Origin: Rhinopomastus cyanomelas
Taxonomy: Eukaryota; Chordata; Aves; Bucerotiformes; Rhinopomastidae
Direction: 5' to 3'
DNA: 64,000 bases
Assembly (NCBI GenBank): GCA_013400115.1
Contig: VXBP01001845.1
Coordinates: 1,217,131 to 1,281,130, forward strand
This document shows, piece after piece, positions 35,539 to 48,059 of this stretch; the first letter of the stretch is position 1, and every line of letters starts with the position of its first letter. Both the position numbers and the translations under genes were made by a program. A model generated the notes under the pieces. The model had not been told where the DNA came from, did no database searches, and was given only the letters and a program-made list of their open reading frames with translations.

Positions 35539-35786
35539 ATCATAGAATCATAGAATCATTAGGGATTGGAAGGGACCTCGAAAGATCATCTAGTCCAATC
35601 CCCCTGCCACAGCAGGATCACCTAGACCAAGTCACACAGGAACACATCTAGGCAGGTTTTGAACATCTCCAGTGAAGGAGACTCCACAACCTCCTTGGGC
35701 AGCCTGTTCCACTGTTCCATCACCCTCACTGTGAAGAAGTTCCTTCTCATACTGATGTGGAACATCCTGTGTTCCAGCTTACAACC
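35539..35786 (-). mobile_element. CR1 retroposon, minus orientation, inserted in another CR1
   Basis: Starts with a well-kept reversed tail (ATCATAGAATCATAGAATCA) and GGATTGGAAGGGACCTCGAA. It reads to reversed ORF2 coding for a HRMFHISMRRNFFTVRV-like C-terminus. 5'-truncated, about 248 bp. Good preservation suggests a young copy. Confidence 0.92.
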
Positions 35787-35829
35787 CAAGGTCCCTTCCA
35801 ACCCAATACAGTCTACGATTCTATGATTT
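35787..35829 (+). mobile_element. CR1 3' end, right part of the split plus-orientation copy
   Basis: AAGGTCCCTTCCAACCC followed by the terminal ATTCTATGATT tail, in plus orientation, completes the copy interrupted at 35,538. Confidence 0.85.
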
Positions 35830-38800
35830 CCTGACAAAGTGGGCAACTCTAATAACAAAATGACTCCTGAGTGTTATAAATTACTCTGGAATATTAGGTG
35901 AAGATTGACCCAGTCTGATTTTTAAGTTTCTGTAGGTCTTGAAGATGGAGATGGTGGAAGTGCCTGGAGTCTCAATACTTCCACTTTGATAGTACATTAC
36001 AATTTTTTCCCATCTAGTCAAAATGAAAATCCTCTGTGGTGCTGAAGTTCCGCACATAAGGCATGACTTATGCAGTAACTCACAGTGAAGGATCAAAGTC
36101 AGACCTGCAGAAAGACATAGAGTGACAAGGCAAAAGAATGTAGGCAGATACCCTTCCGTGCGCTGCAGAGGCCACCACATCTGGTGTCTCAGAAATAATG
36201 TGAGATTTTAGGAAACTGACTTACTGTGACAGAAGATTGGAAACCCATTTATGAGGAATATTGCAATTTGAAATATTTTGGGAGGCCCGTGCGTGTGCTG
36301 CAGGAATTTGTGTTTAGAAGTGCTTCACATCCTAGTTATCTTCATTTCACAAAACTTGAAGCATTTACTGCATCCGCTTCCATCTCTAGAGACTAATAGA
36401 ATAAATATTTTCTCTTGCAAGCAGATTTAACATTTCGGAAACCTGCAAAATGTTGAGTCTGTTAAAGCTGAAATTTAAATTTCATTTTAACTGACCACAT
36501 AAATTATTTTATGAATCAAATAAGTATTGAAATTGTTTGTTAGTGTCATTCTAAGTAATGAGCTGCAGTTTGTGATAATTGAATTGTGCATGTGATGGAC
36601 AGTACAAACGTCCTCTTAGGAGAAAACTCTAATTATATAATGAGGGAAATGCCATTAAAATAAAGTATTGTCTCTTATTTCACAGGTGATTATCTCCTGC
36701 TTCTGTACAAAAAACATGATAATCAAGAAAAGCAGATGGGCTATCAACATTTTAAAGTTTCATCCTGAAAATGAGGTTGGAATATTCCATAAGGAAATCA
36801 GTGTCATTTTTCCCTCTCTCTTCTGTCTCCCTAACAAATTCTCTGCCTAAGTTCTTCTCTGCTCTGCTCTTGAAACTCTTCTGTTTCTCTAGGCAACTCT
36901 AGGCTGAGCTCATGTTTTTTGCTCTTAACTTCATGTGAGCTCCCTTTCCTATATCTTCCAAGAGCATTTTGAAACCAGTTTGCCCTAAAACCCTGAGATC
37001 AGGGAACACTGGGGGATTAGGTTTAAACTTGTTAAACTGAATTAACACTCCTGCCACACGATTCTGGCCTGTGCCAGTCCTTCTAATCTTGTTCAGAGTT
37101 TAGGATAATTTGTTTAGTAGTGCTGATCAGCTGGAGGTTAATTCAATTGGACTTTGGTTATTTATTCATGCCTGGATTTGCTAAGTGTCACAGCAGATAC
37201 ATGAGGTCTCTGTTACAGTTATGAGACGGCTTCATTAGTGTGACGGAGAGTCCATCTGGATGACTTCCTTTCCTCGGCGCAGTAACTGCCTGTCAGGGCT
37301 CTCTCCAGTGGAAACAAAAATCCTTATGTAACATCTCCCTTTCATTTGTGTCCTAAGTGTATTGATTACAACTTAAAATACACTTCTCTGTTCTGATTGC
37401 TGGGGTTGCCAATAATCTCAGTAGTATTCCAGCTCTACCTTTTAAACTGATAACAGGATTTAAAAGGAAAGAACAAATATGTTTTAAAAGCCATTTATTA
37501 TGAGTTTTCACATGATGTTTTGATCCTGCTGACTTCAAGGTCCACTTTCCCCATGAGTGAAATGGTGCCAGTGCTGCGGTGGAACACTAGTTTTTTACAC
37601 TGTCCAGAATTAACTACCCAGAAATGGAAGACAAAAAGGAAGAAGAAAATTGCATCCTGCTGAAATCTCAGGAGGAATTTAGGTTGGCAGAATGTTGTTA
37701 CTCAAACTGGAATGTGTCCAGGACACCAGGATTAATGTTAGCACAAAATGCCATTTGATTGTGAGTGTTCGGATAACCTTGGATGAAAGTCTTATCTCAA
37801 AAGAGGCTCTTCTAACAGAAAAGGGCTCCCTGATACTGGCTGGAACTTTGGTTCAGGGTTGACTCAGAGAAATTTTGCCATTTGCTTCAGCAGTTTTTGG
37901 ATGGGACAGCTCTTGAATGGTAACAGATCTCCCCTTCACAGCCTGCAGCACAGCAGATAATTTCCCAGATAGGATTCCATGCCATAGACTGATGTCTCTT
38001 TTTAGAGATGCTTTCTGATATATCATGCAAACGTTACAAGCAGGAGCCTGAAGCTATGCTTGTTGGGGGAAGGTCCTCAAGATTAGAAGACAGGAAAAAT
38101 GTTCAGTGTCAAAAAGGCACTGGGCCAAGCTGAGCTTCTGCAGCCACATAAATGTGAAATAGCTTCTTATGTCCTGGAGGTGCTCCTGAGCAACTGAGAC
38201 CATCATTTGCCTCATGCTTGTTGTAGTGTGTCTGAATGTTTCTACTGTCAGGCTTCTAATAAGTATTAGGGGTTTGAACTGGAGGAACCAGGTGGCGCCC
38301 AGTGAAACCTTTGATAATTAAGAGAAGCTTTAATAAAAAAATTCCTCTCTTTCTCTCAGTTTTTCAATTAAATTGTTCATCTGTGCCGAGGAACAACCAT
38401 TAAGTTCCAGGGAGTGAGAAATGTTCCCACATGCTTGGCCTTCTTCAAAAACCCTGTCACAGTTACATACCGTGAAATACGGTTTCCTACAGAACAATGT
38501 TCCCAACACCAGCTGGGACTCACTTTACATCTCAGCATTCTTCACAGAAGTTTATTTGCTGTTGACTTGGATGCCAAGTTAAAGCTTTTGAGAGTAGTTT
38601 CTACTTATCCACACAACAATGCAGCAGAGGTCCCAGAGCATCAGCTCCCACAGAGAAGCTGGAGAGAACAGGACCAGGAGAAATATGTGTCAGTTCCCAT
38701 CTTTGCCACCAGACAAGTGGCCTGCTGTGGGATTTGTGCTGGTCCTGTGTCTTGCATGCCAGTGTAGGTAAAAGAAAGGCACCTAGGGACCATGTTAAGG

Positions 38801-40010
38801 CAGCTCACCATAAATTATGAAGGAGGCTGTACCTGCAAAAAACCAGTGTGTGTCTCAAGAGACAAGATCCCTGTCTGGAGGAGAAGGAGCAATGTGCACC
38901 TCCATCTCTGTGGGCGCTTCGCTGCCACTACAGCTCCTTTACAATAAGGCAGGAGCCTTGTTTCCTGCAAAGGGAACAATCCTTACAGAGCTGTACATCA
39001 GCTGCTCGTGTGGTTAAGTTGATGTGGGGCTTGCTTCTCCATTTGTTTTTTAGGGCAAACTCTGTCAGTGTTGTTATGTGTGGCAGATGTGACCTTGATT
39101 GTTTTGTTAGTGGAGCTATTTTCCATCCTGCCTGAGCCCCAGTGAGGTGTTCTGTGGGAAGGCACCATTGTCCCCTCTCCCCTAGCCCTGCCTTCCCATT
39201 CCTCTCCTGCAGCATCTCAGACTTGTATGTGAGCCAAGATATGATTCCCCTAAGAATTCACTTTATTTAATATTCCACTCCCTGTCTTCATTATTTTTCA
39301 TTTTTAGGTTAACCAGCACATGAGATGTTCAATGCTTTCCCTAACTTTACTTTGACTAGCTAAACTTTTAAATTAAACATTTTCATTCCCCCTTCCTTCT
39401 GTTTGAAAGTTACTGTTTAATTCTGATTTTTTAAAAAAATCAGCAAAAAGAGGTATAATCACAGCTGCATTTTGCTGAGAAAAGATAGATGGCCTGACAC
39501 AAAGGATTGAACATACTATTGCGTAGCTATCCTTGCATCTGATGAAATAGGCCAAACTCATTCTTTATGTAGCTCCCACAGGGATGAACAAGACCCAGGG
39601 GCTGTAAGGAAGACCACGTGCTGGCACTTTGTTTCATCGAGTCTCTGGAACATTGAATGTGCTCTTGATATGCAAGAGTAGGCTGAAATCTGCAATCAGC
39701 TCCACGAGTGTAATTGAATCTGAGTCAGGAGAAGTGACACCTGCGTGATGGAGAAGGACATTCATTATGCTCTGTTCAGGTCTGTACCATCCTGCTTGTG
39801 TGGACGGAGTTCAGCATGTACCAGCTCGAGCTGAGGGCTCACACAATCATGCTCCAGCTATCGTTCCCTATACATATTTCTATGATGTGCAGGATATCTC
39901 AGTGCTGTGCTGAGAAGTGCGTAAGACCACACTGTCCCATCCAAGCATCTGCTCTATGTTTGGGCATCAGCCAACAGATGCACATTGGACTTATGAATGA
40001 GGTAAAAAGT
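35830..40010. other. AT-rich non-coding DNA
   Basis: No gene or clear repeat is visible. Stretches 36,480-36,680 and 37,020-37,200 are AT-rich and rich in TAAT-type motifs, and might be conserved elements. A CTCF-like motif is listed at 38,284. Confidence 0.5.
38284..38300 (+). promoter_or_regulatory. CTCF-like motif
   Basis: GGAACCAGGTGGCGCCC matches the CTCF core (CCASYAGRKGGCRS) at all but two positions, at its left end. It lies between the housekeeping-type PSMG3 promoter and the presumed ELFN1 domain, where a boundary would be reasonable. Confidence 0.35.
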
Positions 40011-40015
40011 GTGAC

Positions 40016-40120
40016 CTGCACGTGAATCTTGCTTTCCTGCACGTGAAGCTTGCTTTACTTTGTGTGAGGCTTGCTTTCCTTCACGTGAGGCTTGCTTTCC
40101 TTCACGTGAGGCTCACTTTC
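40016..40120 (+). repeat. Five-unit 21-bp tandem repeat with four CACGTG E-boxes
   Basis: Five head-to-tail units of exactly 21 bp, at 40016, 40037, 40058, 40079 and 40100, of form CTTCACGTGAGGCTTGCTTTC, followed by a partial unit. Units 1, 2, 4 and 5 each carry CACGTG (40019, 40040, 40082, 40103); unit 3 has TGTGTG instead. Also open on the plus strand as a 7-residue repeat (LAFLHVR), probably by chance since 21 is divisible by three. Confidence 0.9.
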
Positions 40121-40129
40121 CTTCATGAA

Positions 40130-43100
40130 ACTGCACTTCTGATAAATAACTGCTGTCTTGGTGACATCTCTGTCACTTCAGACCAATCCCCCATTATTGC
40201 AGGCAGGCATGATATAGCTGGGAAGTCTGCAAGGGCCTGTGATGTTGTGTGTCTCACATACGTGCTCCCCGTGGCCAACCCTAGTAATCAGACCTTGGTA
40301 CAAAAGACTCAAAATCTCAAAGACAGCAGAGGAAGAGAGGAGAGGCCAACACACGTTGCCACTGCCTTAGAAGGAGCCCTAGGAAGAGAAAATTCCTGGA
40401 TGATCTTCTCGTGCTGTCACCAGGAATGGTCCTTTTGGGAATGGTGCAATGAAGAGCTTTTGAGAAAAATGTTGTCAAAGCAATTTTTGTTGGAAATGTT
40501 ATTTTGACATACCAGGCCATATTGTTTTGATCACTCCTTCTTCAAAAGTAACTTTTAGGTTACAGTGTTCTGCTTTGATGCTTTTTCAAACGAAGTCACA
40601 GTCATTTCACTTCATGTCAATGTTTCATCCGCATTTTATCTTACATGGGAAAAGAGAGCAAAGGAAAGCATTTGATTGACCCAACCTACCTGCGGGACAC
40701 ACTGGTTTTGTGGAAACATTCAAAATATTCCTTCCTTCTTCCCTGTTTGTGGAGAGATCGTAGGCCCTCTCACCCTTTGGGTGAAGGAGAACACACTCTG
40801 ATCAGGGCATCTGCTACGGAGGACAAAATCAAGGTGCTAAAGCAGGGCTGGTGCTGAAGCATGCTGTTGTACATCTGAATGCAGATTGCCCTCTGCTTTT
40901 GCTCAACAAGTGATCCTGAGTTGTTGTTGTGCTACTGTGTGAGCATGACCCTGGGAGATGCAGGGCTCAGTGCTTGGCAGGCAGGCCCTCAGGACCATGC
41001 GCTGAAGACTTTACACTCTCCAAAACACAACCCAAAGCTCCTTGGCTGGGATTACTGGTGGGAGGAGTGCATCTTGGCGCTCAGCCTTCAGGGAACCTGC
41101 CACTTCCCACAATTAGCCCTCAGGGAGGGCGCTTGGGTGCCCTTGACAGGTGGCTTAAATGGAGAAAGCAGCACATCTTGGTGGGGAGCCAGAATTAAAA
41201 GCAGCTCTGGCACGTAGCCTTTGTGCAAGACAAGTGCTTTGCAGTTCTCCTTTAGAGGAGGGAGGTGTGAAGCTGGAACAGGTAGAAGGGTCAGAGCCAC
41301 TTTAAATGCACACTGAACCCTGAGGTTCCGTGTTCCTTCTCTACATGAAGCAGGAAACATCTACCGTTTATCTGTACTTTGAGGAATTTTTTACCCAAAT
41401 CCTGTCTGTGTAGTATTTAATTATAGGTGTGTATACATACATGTATAAAATTGGTTACTGAAAGCAAAGGAACAAAAGTATTGTGAAAGTCAGCTGAATT
41501 CTCCAGGGAGTGAGATGCAAAATATGTATCCAATAAAGCGTTTCTGATGATACCCATAAATACAGAGCTGAAGTGCTGGCCCCGCTGTCCTCTTCAGTAC
41601 CATTCGACCAGAAACGTGTAGCTCACATCCTGAGTCATCCCCAAGGAGAGTAATAGATGTTGTACATTTGAAATAGTTTAATTTCTAACTGGCCCAAGCA
41701 CAGTTCATCCCTCTTTTATCAAGCAAGAGGAAGATGGAGAATTTTAATATCTTCTAGTGAGATCATGAGACCTCTGAATCCCCAGTCTTATTCAATGCAG
41801 CCAGTCCATTTTGCCAGCTCTACTCAAGAAACTGCAGGTGTGAGAGGTTTGGCTCCCAGGTTGCTCTGCAAGGACAGGAGAGTTATGATGCTTGTGTAGA
41901 AAGTTGGACCTTTCTGGTTGCTTTGACCAAGCTGCAGGAACTTGAGGTCTCCATTTTCAGCCTCGGGAGACCCTTTTGAGGCTCAGAAGTTTCTACTGTA
42001 ATGACTTTATTTCCAGAGGCAGTGGTGATGAATTCCCATTTGAGGAAATAGATCTGTAGGCAGACATGTTCAGTGAGGATCTAAAGCTTTGTTTATCCTG
42101 GAAGACCTTAGCTTGCTGTGCCCACTCCTTGCTTAGTGCCAGCCTATGTGTTTTGTGTGTAAACTGAGGTATGGAGCTCACGGACTTGATTGTCCCTTCT
42201 GAAACAGTTGTTCCAGCATATGGAGAGGGGTTGGCTCCCAGGCACCTGCCCTCACCACACAGCAGTGCCTCAGGTACAAGTTTCCCTGGGAGTGAGTGAA
42301 GTGACTGATGGCTGCAATTATGCGAGGAGATCTTTGGAACAGATCTGGCCTCCTTTGTGGTGGAGTGAAAGGGCAAGAAAAATCTTTCAGGCAGCTTAGG
42401 GCCGCAAGGTGGATTTGCTTTGAACATCAACAAGAAATACATCTTCAGACACTGTGGAATCCACAAGCAAAAAGGGGAAGAAAAAAGAAGTAAATTGGAA
42501 ATCAGATGGCTGAGTTACTAACTCATCAGAGGCCAGTAGGGACTGCGGTAATACCAGCTATATCATGTTGTCAATTGGTAGTGTACGCTTGGAACAACAA
42601 CAATTACGTTATTCTGAAATTAAGAATAACCTGGAGGGGGCAAATAAACTAACAATGTACCACATAGTTGAGGGAGAGGGTTTGTGCTGGCAATAATCAA
42701 TACTCATGTACGTCTTCTAATTGAGTCAGCCCAGCCTTCCTCCAGGATGTGACAGTGACAACTGAACGGCTCTTCCCGCTTGATGGATTTGGTTGTGCTG
42801 CAGCTGTAAATACAGAAGGTACCAAAAATGGATTTGGTTTGTCCTCAGTGCTCGAGCACCAACCCTGCTTGGATCAGAGCATCAATCAGCAAGGCAGGAT
42901 GTGGGCACTGATGCTGTCTTGCCTGGGACAGTTGGAGGGCACAATTAAGGTTAGGTTGGTCCTGAGGACCTTTCCTAGAGGAACACCCAATGTCCTCAGC
43001 ATTCAGCTCCCTTGCAAATATACACAAAAAATATCTTCTAAAGAATTAAATTACCATTTCTGGTGGCTTTCTTGACAATTTGATCTTGTTCTGCTTCCTA

Positions 43101-45390
43101 AAATAGTCTTTTAGAAAATACCCCACTGCCAGAGGCACTGACTGGGTTAGCTGGTTGGTGTGACCCAGTGCTTACAGATACACAGCTGAAGTCTGTATTG
43201 TTCCTTCTCAGCCTGAGGTTCTTGCTCGTGCACATAAGTTTGCAATGACGGGAAAGAATTGTGTTGACCTGGGGCTTTCATCCGGCATGTGTCCAAGGCA
43301 GACCGTGGGCACCTTCAGCCCATATCTCTGTATCTTGACATTTCCTGGCTTGTATTTCTTCCTCTGCCCCTCTGCCATGGCTGGAGACACATCTAGATCA
43401 AACTGAAAGGGTTTCCTTTCCCTTTTCAAATCGCTGCTTGTGCTGCCGACTCAAGCTCTTGGTTTGTATTGGGGGATGAGTCAAAACCCTAGTCTATTCA
43501 TATTTCACATCATGTGCACGTTAATTGCTGCTTTACATCCCGGGGACTTCCTAAGGAAGCACCAATTTGGTCTCTTAACAGTTTTACTACAAACACATTC
43601 CCCACCCCCTTCTTTTTCCCTTTTTGTCACAGATAAGATTCATTTTTTTCCTGGACATGAATCCATTGCCTAAGGTTTTTCAAATCTCTGCTCTGGGACG
43701 CTGAAGTCTTATCTTTGAGGCAGAGTGGGAAAGGAAAAGTAGTACATGAGGGGAACTATGACTCATGCAGAAACTGAAATGATGAAGCAGATGCTACCAT
43801 TACAAAGACCCAGAAGTGTTCAAAGTTCTGCTGGTGGAAAGGTGAAAGCCTGGACCTTTCAACCTTGGAAGGCTTCTGTGTATTGAAGCTTTGAATGCTG
43901 GATGGTGGTTGTGGACTGGTGAGCCCTGTGTGCCTGCTAAGTCACTGCCATGTCAACAGAAGTACGATGAGGTTGAGAGCTTGACCAGAGGCAGTGCCCA
44001 TCATGTTTAAGCCTGATCGATACAAGACCTGTTAAACCCTGAAATGATGCTGCCTTCTTCCCCTCAATAAAAACTTTAATGATTTTTCTTTTCCTGGAGG
44101 GGCTGAATCTGAATGAAAGAAAATGAGGAGAAAATGTGTTTGAGTTTTTGATTTCAGTGAATGAGCTGAAGGAGGCACCTATGTGTCTGTCATCCTGAAA
44201 AAGCTCCTTGTTTTGATGGAGCCTTAATGGATTTTTCAAAAGACTCTTTGAGTGCCTCACCCAGCTCTATTGGAAACAGTTATGTTTTGAAGCTGGCACC
44301 TGGCCATGTCTATTTATGTTCAATATTGCCTTCAAAAATAGCATTGCATCTATCTTTTCCCAATATTCTGAGCAGTAATAGCACATAGGACAATGAGCTG
44401 GCCTTGCCTCCCCTGTGCTATGAAGAATGCTTCAGGGGAACCCAGCCCAGCTCCTCTTCTTGAAGGTGGGTAAAGCTCCTGAATTATTTTTACCACACAG
44501 ATGGCATTTTGGACACTGTAGAAGGGAGAAAAGACCTGTACACTATCATGAGAGAAAAGGTTACAACTCTTGTGCTACTAAGTCCTTCAACATGGAGACT
44601 CCCCAGAAAACCAAGGTTATCTTCTCCAGAGACCCTGTTAGACAGTCTCCGTGTCCAACCCGATTTGCTCTTGCTTCAGTTTAAACCCATGACATCTTGT
44701 TCTGTCTGCCACAGCTACAGAAAGCCTTCCTCATGAAGGTTATCTTTAAAAAGCCTTGAGGACAGCAGTTAAGCTGGGGGAGAGATGGGGCTAAATCCCT
44801 CCTCTGCTACTTCTTGGGTTGGGTAAGGAGAGGGACCATTCCTCATTTGATACAGAGCTGCAGGACTCTGCTGTGTTTTATCAAAGCAGACCCTGTGTCT
44901 CCCATTACCCCTGTTCCTTTCTGGAAGAAAAGCTGCACCTCTGTTCTTTCTCACCCTGGGTATGAGCAGTCCTGCTCCTGCTGAAATGCAGTGCCTTGCT
45001 GATGTCTCCAGTTTGCGTTTCACCTCCATATTTGGGGCTGTTTCATCTAACTTGTCTAAATCATTTTGAATTCTATCCATGTCCCCAGAGTGTCCTTGCC
45101 ATCCCTCCTTGATCGCTCTTGTCTGCATGCATAATAATCCTGCTCCTTCTTCCCTCACCATGTCTTCAGTGCAAACATAAGATGAGGCAAACACAGGAAA
45201 ATGTGTAGCCCAGCCATCCGTCCGGACTGGGAACCAGTGGCAACAGCAGCTCCCCAGGGATCTGCCATCCCCTTGTGTGCACACCCAGGACCACAACCCT
45301 TTCACCACATGCTCTTTAACTAAGGACTCCTGAAACAAAGGGGAAGAGCCTTGTGATCCCCGCATTGAGGTTACGATGCAGCACCATTAC
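40130..45390. other. Non-coding DNA
   Basis: No gene is recognised. The block 42,580-42,730 is AT-rich with homeobox-type motifs. The region at about 45,000-45,110 resembles a decayed CR1-type pol segment (listed separately). Confidence 0.5.
44990..45120 (-). mobile_element. Possible ancient CR1/L3-like pol remnant
   Basis: The minus strand reads DMDRIQNDLDKLDE, which resembles the reverse transcriptase segment of CR1-group elements following the FADD motif. The surrounding frame is decayed and no tail is visible. Old repeat or chance; low confidence. Confidence 0.35.
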
Positions 45391-45392
45391 AT

Positions 45393-45555
45393 TCCTATGT
45401 GACTTGATCTAGGCGATCCTGCTCTGGCAGGGGGATTGGACTGGATGATCTTTTGAGGTCCCTTCCAATCCCTAATGTTCTGTGATTCTGGGATCTTTCG
45501 AGGACTTTCGAGGGATCTTTCAATCCCTAACATTCTGTGATTCTGTGATCATGTG
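45393..45555 (+). mobile_element. CR1 3' end with a partly duplicated tail, plus orientation
   Basis: Sense CR1 3' end (TGTGACTTGATCTAGGCGAT, CTGGATGATCTTTTGAGGTC, CCCTAATGTTCTGTGATTCT). It is followed at once by a second, shorter copy of the last segment (GATCTTTC...CCCTAACATTCTGTGATTC). Confidence 0.85.
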
Positions 45556-45559
45556 GCTG

Positions 45560-46780
45560 AGAAGGTGGCAAAGCAAATGGAGGGCCCTTTCCCATGAAGA
45601 CCTCCCCTCCTCTGTGGCTGCAGGATGAGCGAGATGCCCACTCATGTCCTGATTCCTCAGAAATCCATTATCATTATTTTTCCCTTTGAAGTATCCCGAT
45701 CTCCATGAACGCACAGCCTTATCTCTCTCATTGCCAAATTCTCCTTAATGAGGTTTATCCAGCTTTTCCAGCATGGCTTAACATTGTCCATCCAGTCTGA
45801 CCAGAAAGGATCCTTTATTTTGCTAACATAATTAATAGCAATAAGCTGCCCATGGTGTATGGTGATAATGGCATTGATGCTGTAATGCCCTGCAGACAGA
45901 GCTTCAGATTTACGGAGGGTTCCATTCTGCGTGCAGCGTGAGCGTTTTCCCTTGCTCCCTTCCTGAACAATTTCTCTTTCTATTTCCCATCCTATGCTGG
46001 AATTATGCCTCCCGCTGTTTACATTAAAAATGCATTATACATGTGTTGAAAACATTGAGTCCTATGTTGCTGGCAAGGAAGGAAGCTGTTATGTTTAAGA
46101 AGCGCTGTCTTATATTATTATCACTTTTGTTTAATTTAGTAGGATTATTTTCTGTAATTCCAAAACTGGGAAAAGACTCCTGTACATATTCTTCCCACTA
46201 GCCAAATTCTTTATCATCCAAACCCACGTATAAGCTGACTTGTTTATGAACTGCTAAAATGCTGTTTTCTCTGTTAGCTTTCCTCTGTGTTTTGGATCAA
46301 AAATACACAAGGAAAAGGTAAGATCCTTTAAAAGAGTTCTAAGTGGTTTGCTGCTACACAGTGGAGTTGGGATTTCTGCTGGTAACGCTGCTGGGCTGTG
46401 AGGTACTGAGGGGTTTAAACTCCGTGAAGAGCCACATGGACTAGGAAAACATGGGATTGAGCAACTCTTCACCTGTAGGGACTGGATGTTGAAAAGCACA
46501 GTACCATCCTCTGTGACTAAGCCCAGGAGGGATTTTCTGTGGGACTCACTGCTGTCATATCTAAGCACCTTTCTGCACAAATAGAGTGTGGCAGGGCTGG
46601 GAGTTACACCCGTATGTCTCAGATCCAGAGCTTGAACTACATAGGCATTTTCATTCTTGATAATATAATTTGATCCTGGTAAATCAGAGGTGTGAAGTGA
46701 GAAGTAGTAAGGGAGAGGCAACAGGACAGTAGGGCAGAAAAGTTGAAAGTGGGTTGGAATCGGAGCAGTCAAAGGAAATG
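45560..46780. other. Non-coding DNA, conserved-element-like
   Basis: No gene. From 45,720 to 46,160 the sequence has many TAAT/ATTA motifs and low CpG and looks like a conserved vertebrate non-coding element. That is an impression from composition, not an alignment. Confidence 0.35.
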
Positions 46781-46787
46781 ATGTATG

Positions 46788-46938
46788 AGAGAAAGAAAAA
46801 GGAAAAGAAGAAGGAAAACAAAGAGGAAAAGGAAGAGAAAAACGTGGAAAAAAAAAGGAAAGGGAAGAGGAAAAGAAAAAGAGAGAAAACAAAAAAGAGA
46901 AAAGAAAACAAGCATGAGAGAGGAAGGAGGGATAAAAG
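46788..46938 (+). repeat. Homopurine (A/G) tract
   Basis: About 150 bases that are almost entirely A and G on the plus strand, with only scattered interruptions. Low-complexity; produces misleading Lys/Glu-rich or Phe/Ser-rich open frames. Confidence 0.9.
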
Positions 46939-47927
46939 AACCTGTGGCAGGGGATGTGCTGCTTGGAGGTTGTTCATGTCAGAGCCAGGAGCTGGTTTGT
47001 TCCGTTTGTTCACAGGGGAATCCCACCCAGGCTGGGCACTGCAGTAACACTGAGTGGGAAGTTGCAGTGAGGAGTTATAGGACAAAAGATTAAGGAAATT
47101 AAATCTGTCAAGTAAAGTAGGGGAGATTCAGGCTAAAATGCACGGGTGTAAGGAGCTTGCCTAAAGGAAGGAAATTATTTTCCTTAATTAGTGACTGACA
47201 AAACTGTGCCTTGTGGGCATAAGCTGGAAGAGAAAAGACTTTACATAACTGCAACCGCTTTCTAGCAGCAAGACCAGTTGGGGACTGGAACCGACAGTGG
47301 ACGTGGGCAGCAGATCACTCAGTGCAGAGCACTGGGTGTCCTCAATGCATTTTCAGTGTGGGCAGGAGGGGCTGCTGCGAGTAATCGGTGGATGCTGCTG
47401 GTACGATTTGTACTCATTCCCACAGCACTCTATGAAGTGATGGAGGATTTAACGCCGGCATTAGGAAATAGCTTTTGGGGTGAGAAGTGGCAGCTGTTCA
47501 GTGGCAGCTGGAAGAAGTGCCTTGAGGTACCCAGTGGAGCTGCGTGTCAACGCAGGTGAGCTGGGAGAGGAATGCCAAACACCACAGGCTGCCCAGGGAA
47601 TGGGGCTCCTTCCTTCCTTCCCTGAGGCAAAAGCAGGGCTTGGGGTGATGTCCCTCATCTGAGACCTCCAGTTTGTCTTGTTCCAAACCCAGCATGCCCA
47701 GCAGCACAGAGGCAATTAGAGACCAGCATGGGTTGTTGGTGATCCCTCAGCCTTCAGGAATGCAATAACATGTCTGTTAGATCTCCTTAAGTGTTTGCCA
47801 AGTCACCACTCTATCCTAGAGGGAAATAACCTTGTGCTGAACAGTTTGATTGTCTAGTGCTAATATAACAGGAGAAAGCCTATTAAATGTTGTGCTGGAA
47901 GTGTCCTTTGGGTCTGCAATTGCTTTA

Positions 47928-48048
47928 TTTTCTTTCCTTTTTGTCTTTCTTCTTTTTTCCTTTTCCCCCCTTTCCCTTTGCTTTCTTTTTTTTCTTTTTT
48001 CCTTCCCTCCTTCCTTTTCCTTTCTTTCCCTTTTCTTCCCTTCCCTAC
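47928..48048 (+). repeat. Homopyrimidine (C/T) tract
   Basis: About 120 bases almost entirely C and T, about 1 kb beyond the homopurine tract, so the two are roughly complementary. Low-complexity. Confidence 0.9.
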
Positions 48049-48059
48049 AAACAAAAATA

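Noticed and set aside
43208..43429. 73-codon basic minus-strand frame
   Set aside because: Short, with no recognised motif and no splice sites that would extend it.
46254..46892. 212-codon minus-strand frame starting with a Phe/Ser-rich run
   Set aside because: The start is a translation of the homopurine tract and the rest has no family resemblance.
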